Below are positions 1 to 9,900 of a stretch of 64,000 bases of DNA, in pieces. The notes below the pieces were generated by a model, which was given only the letters and a program-made list of their open reading frames with translations, did not search any database and had not been told where the DNA came from. The stretch is from Cytospora piceicola (taxonomy: Eukaryota; Ascomycota; Sordariomycetes; Diaporthales; Cytosporaceae), in the NCBI GenBank assembly GCA_023375675.1, contig JALQBC010000008.1:682001-746000 (forward strand), written 5' to 3'. Made by a program: the position numbers and the translations under genes. The first letter of the stretch is position 1. Each line of letters starts with the position of its first letter.

Positions 1-1247
1 ATCTCTGTGTGGTATTTGAGACAAGCCCATTCTTTCCGTTACCCTGGGCCGTTTGACACGCGAGGTGAGTGAGAACTTAAAAGTCTACCCGAGGAATGTT
101 CTGGACCCCATGGGAGTAACGACCGAGTAACGACCACGGGGGGTGTTGTGATACTGGAATAGTGTAATATGTCACTCGGGCAGCGGGTAGAGCCTCCTGC
201 CCTCCTGATCTTTCGTTTTCGGCGATGCTGTTGGAGAGGGATGGTGATTCCCGCCCGATCGGCGCATTCCAGACATCCGGGACCCTCATGTTCTGCATGT
301 TCCGCAATGTCTGGTGTCTGGATAGATCTCTTCGCTGCGACAGAGTCTCAGATCGACACATTCCAGGCGGCTTTCTTCGCAACAGACCCCTTCTCCTCTC
401 ACCGAGTTTGTGCGCTGGGCGCTCGCCCGGCAGCGGCCATGTCATGGAGTTGCGCAGAACGGCATCGATGGGAGGAGTGGATTGGATGGCTGTAATTGCC
501 TTGCAACGCGTATTGTGAATAACGCCCAGACACATCCATCGCGAGAGCCCCGAGGTAGGGTTTGACTTGTTATGTGTATATGAATCTTGCGGGAGACAGG
601 GACATCAACACATCGCATAGACGAGCACAACGAAATTCCCTGGTGAGCTATAAGATTTGTTATCTATTGCTAATGCTGCCATGTGTTCCTTCCATATGGC
701 TATGGACTCGACCTTCCAAAAAATTTCAAGGGTATCATTAAGCTTCCCACGGGGGCAAATGTATCGAAGCAAAGTTTGCTCCCCATATCATGTCCAAGCA
801 TCCCATATGAAACAATCACAGCTTCCAAATACCGAGGGTTCGCTTATAACCCAACGCTTTCATTGGGGCCCTCGGGGAAGAGGGCTCCGATGCGGGTTTC
901 GGGAACCGGGCTTCACATCAGAGAGAATAATGGCGCAGTTTCCGTCCAAGAACACTCGGGTGACTCGGCGGGCGGCGGTCTGGAGAGACGCGCCTATCGT
1001 ACCTGGACGGTGCACACGATCTCTCCCGGTGCTTCGGCTGTGGCGCGACTCGAGGGGCTCGACCTCCCGAGGGCCTGCTCATGGCGGCTCTCTGCGAGTA
1101 TGCCTCCTCGCCGCCGACATCCAGCGTCATCTGATCCTGGACCGCCCTGGGGGTGGCCGGCTCAACAGAGGCGCCGGACGACTCCCAGTCCATGGACGAG
1201 TCTCGTGCTTGGTTTGCAGTTGGTTCAGCGGTGGGCGGCGATGGCTC
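1..1247. other. Left-edge intergenic region, no supported gene
   Basis: Several open frames of 60-190 codons cross this stretch on both strands, but none has a recognisable motif or a convincing start, and they overlap one another. The right end is the 3' flank of the CwfJ-family gene. It may also hold the 3' flank of a gene outside the window. Confidence 0.5.
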
Positions 1248-3006
1248 CTAGTCCATCAGGGTGAAGTCCCATGGCTGATACAGATCGCGAAACTTTGCGG
1301 TGTCCTGCGTCTCCTCTTCCTCCGTCTGCTTCCAATCCTGCCAGAACATGCGGTTCTCCAGCCCCATCAGCTTCGCCATGACCTTTCGGGGATACTGCAG
1401 GTCAAAGCGCACGGTCTCGTCGAAGCGCATGAGCAGGCACTTGCTGATGATCTTGCCGCCGTCCTCACCCCCCTCGCCCTCGTCCTCGCACCATATCCAG
1501 ATGCGGATGTAGTCACCCGGAACCTCGTCGCTGACGCCGAAGTCCTTGACTGCCAAGCCCGGCAGGCGGAGGTTCTCCGCCTCGACCCGGAAAGCGGCCT
1601 CGACCAAGCCCTTCTTGACCATGTCGGCAGGAATGGGCATGAACTGCCAGTGCGCGTGGATGCCGGCGACCTTGTTGATCTCCCACGTGACGGCGCCGAG
1701 CTGATGCTTCGACTTGGTAGACACCAGCGCCTGGAGGCTCTCGCGGAATCGCGACATCTCCGCGAACGAACGGTCCGCGACTTCCTGGCCCATCGCGGCG
1801 CGGCTGACCGAGGACGCGTGCTCCTGCGGGGCGATGAGCACGTGGGCTGAGTGCTCGAGACCGGACTGGGCGAACGTGGTTGGCGTCGGGAGAGGGCCCC
1901 TGGCAGTAGCAAGGTACGTGTCGTCCCCGATCGAGCTAATCATGTGGGTCGCAACGTTTTCGCTTGCGAGACAGAGCCAGCAATCCTCGGGGCGCGGTGG
2001 CAATCGTTGGCCCTTGCCGCCCTTTCTGAAGCGGTTCGGTCGGTGGTGGTCGCCGTTGTTTCCGAAGCGCGAGAAGCCCTCGTCAGAAGGAGCAGGTCGC
2101 TTCTTGGAAGGGTCGGCGAGCGTGAGATAGGGAGAGACGGTGCTACCTGTTGGAAGTGCACCCGAGGTGGACGTCAAAGAGAAGGCGTACATGGCCTTGG
2201 CCTTTTCGCTGTTTCCAAACGGCGCCATTGATATGAACCGCGTGACTTCCAACTCTTCCTCGGCGGACCCGTCTTTGGGCGGGTGGAAGAAAGGTTCTCG
2301 TTCGTAGAAGAATGTCGTTGGAGAAGGGCAGAAATGGTAGCGCGGCTTGAGAATTGCAGCCAATTCAGCTACAGCATCGCTGGTGACAGCAGTGGATGTA
2401 TCGAGAGGTAGCGCGACCTTGGACCGGTTCCATACCAACGAGGGCCACATGGCGGTGAGAAGGATGTCTGCCGAGTTGGCGCCGCGCAAAGCTTTGGCAT
2501 CATCGGAGGTGTGGTAAGGAAGGTGCTGCTCCTTGGACTGGCCGGCTACGATTTCTGGATCCAGTATTCCGCCGAGTGTCACGATGCGCACCCCTTCGGT
2601 AATCTTGGTCACGCCGCGCTTGTTGAGGTAATGCAGGTTGGGGCAGATCTCCTCCTCCTTGACGATCTTGTCGACTATTCGGGCGGGAAGGGCATGTGTT
2701 CCGACTGTGAAATAGGTCGGGAGAGGCACTTCGATGTTGCCGGCAAGGAGGTCGGTGACGGAGTCGTCGTCGTCTGGGCCGAAGAGGTTGCCGACGGCGA
2801 GGGCAAAAGAGAAGTTGTTTTTCGAGTGGAGGGTGGTGACCTTGGTGAAGGCAGACTTGAGTTGGCCATTGACATTGCCAAGGACGAATCTAGAGTAAAA
2901 GATTGGTTAGGAATACGAGAATAAGGAACGAAAGGAAGAAAGGAAGGAAGGAAGGAAAGGAAGAGAAGGAAGAGAAGGGTTGCGCATACATCTTTGGTGC
3001 TGCCAT
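1248..3006 (-). CDS. CwfJ family RNA-processing protein (Drn1/CWF19-like)
   Basis: Two exons on the minus strand: 3006..2990 (17 nt) and 2889..1248, with a 100-nt intron (GTATGC...CTCTAG). The join reads MAAPKI|FVLGNVNGQ and gives 552 aa in frame. The N-terminal ~220 residues look like the Dbr1-like metallophosphoesterase-related domain of Drn1 (GNLFGPDDDS, YFTVGTHALP, GGILDPE). A basic linker follows (FRKGGKGQRLPP), then CwfJ C-terminal domain 1 (CWLCLASENVATHMI, AHVLIAPQEHA, HAHWQFMPIP) and domain 2, ending PWDFTLMD. By family knowledge these proteins associate with the spliceosome or the lariat-debranching enzyme Dbr1 and act in the nucleus. The intron holds a (GGAA)n tract, pyrimidine-rich on the coding strand. 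The gene diverges from UTP20. The exact orthology (Drn1 versus Cwf19) is inferred. Confidence 0.87.
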
Positions 3007-3933
3007 CTTGAGCTTCAGTTCCGCAGCGCCCAGGGTATCTTAGAGAGGTGCAGTGCAAACACCTACGTTTTCCTGCAATTGACCGAGGGCTGTAAGAAAT
3101 ATTCAATTTCTTGGAGTGCAAATTGCAGTACGGAGAAGCAAGTTTAACGAGCGAAGCCAATATTATGCTGTTGACGAAAGAGTGAGAGTGAAGGTGGCTG
3201 GCGCAACCTCTTGTTCTTGTTGTATTCGAGAAAAGTTGCCGCAAAGTCACAAGAGCTTCGACCTCGGAATCGCAGCGGAAGGGCGTCACAGAGGATAAAA
3301 GGCTGAGAAAGGAAGTCAAGCTGCTGCAGCTTATCAAGGTTATCTTAGTGTAGACCCCACTTTGATCCCTGCAGATGGCTCATGCTAATAAGGATGATGG
3401 CGCGTGTGGGCGGGCGACATAGTTCTGATAGCATAGATATTTGTTATCGATAAGCGCATGTCAGAAAAATTTCCTGGAAACCTTGGAAGTCAGTTGCAGG
3501 CGGATGGCACTCGTTTTTGTTCGGTGGACTAACTAAACACAGTTCGACAACCCAAACAATTCCACGGCAAGAGCTTCGAGTTGAGCCTGGGCAAAATTCA
3601 GCTCTCAACACAGCGACCGTGCCCGACTATACGGATCCCAGTACCAGTGACAGTGTATAGACTGCTCACTCATTACTCTACTCAAGTGTACGCAATCAGT
3701 TTGCGACTGTCAAGTTGCCCATTGCATCTTGCCTTCCAAACTTTAACGGTGTCAATAGTCGAGTATATCCTCGCCCACTTCTCACGATCCCGATCATCCC
3801 ACCGTCGATAATCAACCTTACATCGCTTCCTACCCAACGGTCCGGATAACGACCATTCAATACATTGCCGACTCTGGTTGTTGTCTACAGTCGATCATTC
3901 ATATCCCCCCGTCCTACGGGTCCATCTCGCACG
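3007..3933. promoter_or_regulatory. Shared divergent promoter region, CwfJ gene and UTP20
   Basis: This 927-nt gap separates two divergent start codons, so it must hold both 5' UTRs and promoters. It contains a GATA-bearing palindrome (TTATCGATAA near 3443-3452) and pyrimidine-rich leader sequence before the UTP20 ATG. I see no clear TATA box and no supported gene inside. Confidence 0.5.
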
Positions 3934-6900
3934 ATGGCACCCACAGTCTCCTCAGGGAGGGTGGCGAAGGCCCGAGGCCACGCCCGGAGACATACCACTG
4001 CCCACGAGAAGAACCACAGGTGGGAGTCGTTCACCACCAAGATATCCAAGCTCAACTCCCTCGATCCCCTACGAAAAGTGCGCCGTCAAGACCTTGACGA
4101 TGAGGATATTTCCACGAGCGCCTCCTATTTCCGACATGCCGGCATGAAATGGGCAGATCTGAACATTTCCAAGAACTTTACAAACTTCAAGCGTGAAATC
4201 ACGCCTCTTTCCGAGACGTTGCCCCAGATACTGCATTTCCGGGACAAGATCATGGGTCTCCTTACCACCTACATAAGCGTCCAAGATAAGGAGTCTCTCG
4301 AGCCCCTCTTGGAACTCATGACAGCTTTCGCACACGACCTGGGTGCCAAGTTCGAGAAATATTACCAGACCAGTCTGGAATTGCTGGTAGCCATCGCCAG
4401 CAAACCTCAAGAAGTCGAAGTCATCGAGTGGACTTTCGGAGCATTGGCATGGCTATTCAAGTACCTTTCCAGGCTTTTAGTCCCGGACTTGAGACCGACA
4501 TATCACATGCTCTCAGGTTTGCTGGGTAAATCGAAGCATCCGAGCCACATCAACAGATTTGCCGCAGAGTCCATGAGTTTCTTAATCAAGAAGGCCGCCG
4601 CCCCGTCTCACCGTGAGAGCGCTCTCCCTCGCATCGTCGACCAGGTCAGGGACGACCTGAAGGATTTGGCCATCACCTTGGCCAAGAAAAACAACAAGAC
4701 TGCCGGGGATGATGTGGCCGGGTACGAGCTGGAAGCGGCGTACAAGACGAAGCAATTCCAGATGTACCAAGAGGGAATCATGAACATGTTTTCGGAAGCC
4801 ATGAAAGGCCCAGGCGCTACTTTGCACTCAACAGCGAGTTCTATTTTTACTGCTCTTCTTTCCGCCGTGCCTCCCGAGCAACTGGAGCCTGGAAATTCAT
4901 CGTTTTGGGCTGAGATCTGCTGCGGCGTCCTCACCAATATCATCCACCACTCGACTGCCGAATCGTTCGCACCCCTCGCGGAGTCTATCCTGGGGGCCGC
5001 ATCCAAGGCGACAGAAGATGAGAGGATGAAAGAAAACCCATATCATTTGACCTTGTTCCTCCGGCTCTTTGGAGTTATGGCCGGTGTTCGCAGCGGCTCC
5101 AAAGTCAGCGATTGGAGGGCTTTGACCAAGATGCTGACGACACTGCTCGGGATGTTTTCGAAGGACGCAGAATCCATCTCAAAATATGCTGGGTCCCTAG
5201 TCTGGGAGAATGCAGTGGCCCACGCGGGAATTTGCTGGCATCAAGCACCAATGGATGCCCTCATCCCCTCGTTGAACGACTTCAACAAGGTTATGACGGG
5301 AGAACCTCTGATGAGGTGGTATATACCGTTCTGTGGCTATCTAGCCGAGCTGAATGGAGCGAGATTCCGGAGCCTATTCCAGAAACCCTTCCAGAAGTTC
5401 ATCGCGACTCACTGGTCAGACGGCAAGAACGAAGAGCTCCTCTGTGTATTACTCCCAAAGTTGGTCAGCGGTGGAGCGTTGCCCCAGGGCAGCGACAAGG
5501 ATGGTTGTCCCCTCCCGCAATCATGGCAGGACCAGATTGTCAGCAAATTCGAAGAGTTGGGAAACACTTCGTTCCCAGAACAAGGGTCTCATGGTAAGAA
5601 CCCGAGCATGTGGAGGGACAAATGCTTGCCAAAGTATTCTGCACTTCTTCGTGTTTTGGAGTCGACCAAGATTCATCCGTCTACCAGTGCGAGGATAGCT
5701 GAGTTGCTGCTGAAGAAGCTGAAACTCGCTTTGCGACCATCCGAGTCTCTAGCGACGGAGGAAACGCGTTTTATTGTTAGCCAGGGTTTCCTCGCCTATC
5801 TGAAAATGAGTAAAGCATCCGGCTCTGTGGATGAATCCCTGAGCCCTCTCCTGAAAGCGGCCGCGCCCCGTTTCTCTCGCAGTCCATCTTTCTTGGAAGC
5901 ACTCCTAGGCTATGAGAAGGAGATGCTAGGAAAGAAAAAGGCCAGGGAGAATCAGAGCCCAGTGGCCGACGATGACCCTTTTGTGGAGTCGCTCATCAGC
6001 AACCTCGCTACTTCATCTCGACCGCTCCGAATGGCATCATTACAAGTCCTCGAAGTGTTGCCATTCACACCTGATCAGGAGAACTGCCTTTCAACGATGA
6101 TGTCGGTCGAACAACTGCCGTTTGATCACGACAGCCCTCGAGCGATTGGACTCCATCTACGACGGCTTGCTCAGTTCTATAGTCACCTTGATGCCAATTC
6201 TTGGTTGCGACAAGCCATACCAGCCTTCCTCTTTGGCATGTTGACTGTGCCACTCTCCCCTGTCTGGGATGAGGCCGTCGAGGCATTGAAGCAAATTTCT
6301 CAGATCAAGTCGGCGGCTGAGGCTATATCCGACCGTGCGTTCGAGTGGCTTCGAATCCCCTCGCCGAGATGGACACCGCCACAGTTTGCCCCAGACCAGA
6401 ACAGAGGCCACGCCACGTCAGACTTCCAATGTTCAAATTTCTTGACGTTGGAAGATCAAGCTCGGGACACCAGTGAGGCGCTCGAGGAGCCATCAAATGT
6501 TCTGCTGAAAACTTTCGAGGAGATGCAGGACATTCCGCCAGATCACGTCAAAAATGCAAGAGGCAAGGCACTCAAGGTGTTCTCTGCTACCCCGGCTTTG
6601 GCAGAGAAGCGCTCGAGGAAACTGGTACCATATCTTCTGTCTTTGGATGAAGCCCACCGCTCTCTTGCTGAAGATGAAGATGAAGAGCACGTTCTGCCCG
6701 AGGACGACTTCTGGTCTCTTGCAGACAGGAAAGCTCTGCTCGCAGTCTTCGCACAGATCGGTAACCCGAAGGTACTCTACAGGAGCCAGGAGGTCTACCA
6801 GACACTGCTCGGCCTTTTGACGCATCGTGATATCGAAATGCAAAAGCCTGCCTTGAAGGCCATATTTACTTGGAAAAAGGAGGGGGTGAAGCCGTACAGG

Positions 6901-9900
6901 GAGAACCTGGAGTTCCTCCTCGATGATGCTCGCTTCAAAAACGAGCTGACGGTGTTTTTGCAAGACGAGAACACAATTCTACCACAGCATCGAGCGGAGC
7001 TGATGCCAGTCCTGTTGCGGATTTTGTACGGGCGGGCCACATCCAAGAAGGGGGTTGCAAGCGGCCGGAATGGCCTCCATGCAACTCGCTTGGCAGTAAT
7101 CAGGAACCTGTCGGTTCATGATGTTGGAGCTTTCCTGGACATTTCACTTGGCAACCTCCGCGACATTCAAATTGTTGATGCGTCGGGACTCAAAGAAAGC
7201 CTATTCGGAGAAGAGATGGTCACACCCCGGAAAATGCTCGGATTCCTCAACATGGTCGAAACTATTATCAACGAGCTCGGTACAAGCATAGAGACATACA
7301 TGGAAACTTGTGTGAATGCCGTGCTATACTGCCTGTTCTCAGCCTCTCGGAACTTGCGTCAGACAGAGCAGAAGGATGAAGAAGAGGAAGATGACGCAAG
7401 TGTCGATAACGACAAGACAGCCAACACTTCGCTTTTCAAGGTCGCGAGAACGACAGCCTTGAAGTGTCTCTGTGCTCTGGTGAAAAACAACCAGAACTAT
7501 GACTGGACACCGTATCAGGAGGTGATCGTTTCTGAGATTGTTACTCCAGTCATCGATTTGCCAGCGGAGGAGATGGCTCAGGGTATTTCCTGGACGTGGA
7601 AGCTCCTCGATACGTGGTCACAGTTCCCTCGCACTGCATCCATTTTGGCCATCAACCAAAACGTACTGTCCAAGACTGTTGAATGTGTCGGTTTCGAGAA
7701 GAGCAAAAATGAAGTCAGGATATTCGCCCTCGGCATTATCCAGAACTTGGTCAAGCTCGCACAGGCGGAAGAGCCCGAATCCCAGTATGTCAAGGCGGAG
7801 CTATTGGATCGCAATGCGGACAAGATGCTCAGCGAGATCGGCAACTACCTGCGCGTCAATCATGAGATGGAGAGCAGGGTCTTGGAAGCCTGTGTCGACA
7901 CCGTTGTGAAGCTGTCAGCAGTCGTGGATGGCTCCCGAAACGCTCGAAACCTGGTTGACATCTCAACGTACCTCCTCAACCAACCTGTGAGGCGCGTCAG
8001 CCCCAAGGTCAAGGGGTCACTTCTCCTTATCCTGGAGCACTACATCACTCTCGACGATATTCACAAGGACTCGGCCCTGAAGCAAAGTGTGTACAAAACA
8101 TTGTCCTCCCTTTTCAGCTTCTTCAAGGACAAGCGAAACAGGGAGTCACTTTCGAAGGTTCTAGTAGCCTATGCTACACGCGACCCTACTGTACAGGAAG
8201 TTGCGCGAATCTGCGCGGACCTTAATTCCTATGTTGAAGAGAGGCTGGATGAGCCAGACTACGACCGCCGCCTTGCCGCCTTCCTTGCTGTTACAAGGAG
8301 GGATGTGCCCTTGACGATGGAGCAGTGGCCTCCTTTGCTCCACAACTCGATATTCTTCCTATCCCAGGATGAAGAATTCGGTATCTTGACGTCTAATTCG
8401 GCAGATGTCATGTGCAGGTTTATCGATGCTACCGCGGGTGTATGGGGCACGGAGACCCAAGCGGCCCATATTGAGCTCTTAAACGAGACCATCATGCCAG
8501 CAATCCAGGCCGGGGTGCGAGAGCCATCGGAGACAGTTCGCCGTGAGACAATGAGATTGCTAGGCCACTTGACGAGCAAATTGGGCGAATGGGCGCAGGT
8601 CAGCGACTTGCGCGTGCTGCTACCGGCGGATGACGAAGATTCTAACAAAGCCTTCTTCTCCAACGTCCTGACGCCTGCTGTTTCAAAACAACTTCAGGCC
8701 GTCCAGGTGCTTTCTGCAGCGAATGAGCGCAGCGAGCTTGGCAGCAAGAACATCAGCCAGATATTCCTGCCGCTTCTGGAGCACTTCATCTGGGGGCGTG
8801 CCGGGGCTGATGACCATGGACTGGGTGCTCAAGCCGCAGCAACGATTGCCAGCCTTGCTGGGTCGCTTGAGTGGTCGCAATACAGAGCACTTATCCGGAG
8901 ATACATCACCTACTTGAAGACCAAGCCTGAGCTCCACAAGCAAGTCATCCGCTTGCTCGACAAGGTCGCCGAAACACTTGTGTCCGCCGTCGAGGGACCG
9001 ACTGCAACCGCGATGGAAGTGGACGACACTGCAGACGCTACCGCGCCCATCAAGCGCCGTCTTGCTCGGACCTTGCCCTCAATGGAAAAGATGGTGACAG
9101 AGTTCACCACCAACTTCCTGCCCCCCTTGTTGGAACATCTCCACGATAAGAATGAGGAAACCGTCAGCGCGCGTGTGCCGGTAGCGGTCATCCTTGTCAA
9201 GCTACTTCGACTGTTGCCCGACCAGGTACTCAGCCAACAGCTGCCTAGCGTTCTTACGGACATTTGCCATATCCTCAGGAGCAAGGCCTGGGAGGCGCGA
9301 GAGATGGCACGGGGCACGCTGGCCAAGATCGCGGTAATTCTGGGACCTCCATCCTTCGGCTTCATCTTGAAAGAACTCCGCGGAGCTCTGAAGATGGGAA
9401 CACAACTCCACGTGCTGTCTTACACCATGCACACTCTTCTACTAGCTGTGACACCTGAATTTCAACAGGGAGATCTGGACTACTGTCTCGAGGATATGGT
9501 GACAGTAATCATGGACGATGTCTTCGGTGTTACTGGTCAAGAAAAGGATGCTGAGGGCTACACCACCAAGATGAAGGAGGTCAAAAGCAGCAAGAGTCAA
9601 GACAGCATGGAGCTCATTTCGTCGACGGCTTCAATCGTCCATCTTGTGGCGCTCGTCAGGCCTCTGCAGCTTTTGCTCATGGAGAAGCTTGACCTCCGCT
9701 TGGTTCGCAAGATCGACGAGCTGCTGAACAGAATTGCGAACGGATTGCAGAAGAACCCTGCGTCGGATAGCAGAGACACCTTGATCTTTTGTTATGAGGT
9801 TGTCCAAGAGGTGTACAACAGTAGAAAGGAGCGACCTGAACAAAAGATAAACCCCAGGTTGAAGAGATATTTGATCCAGAAGGGAGCCAAGAGAGAAGAC

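Noticed and set aside
657..1850. 397-codon + strand frame overlapping the CwfJ gene
   Set aside because: Non-ATG start and its right half is antisense to the CwfJ C-terminal domains.
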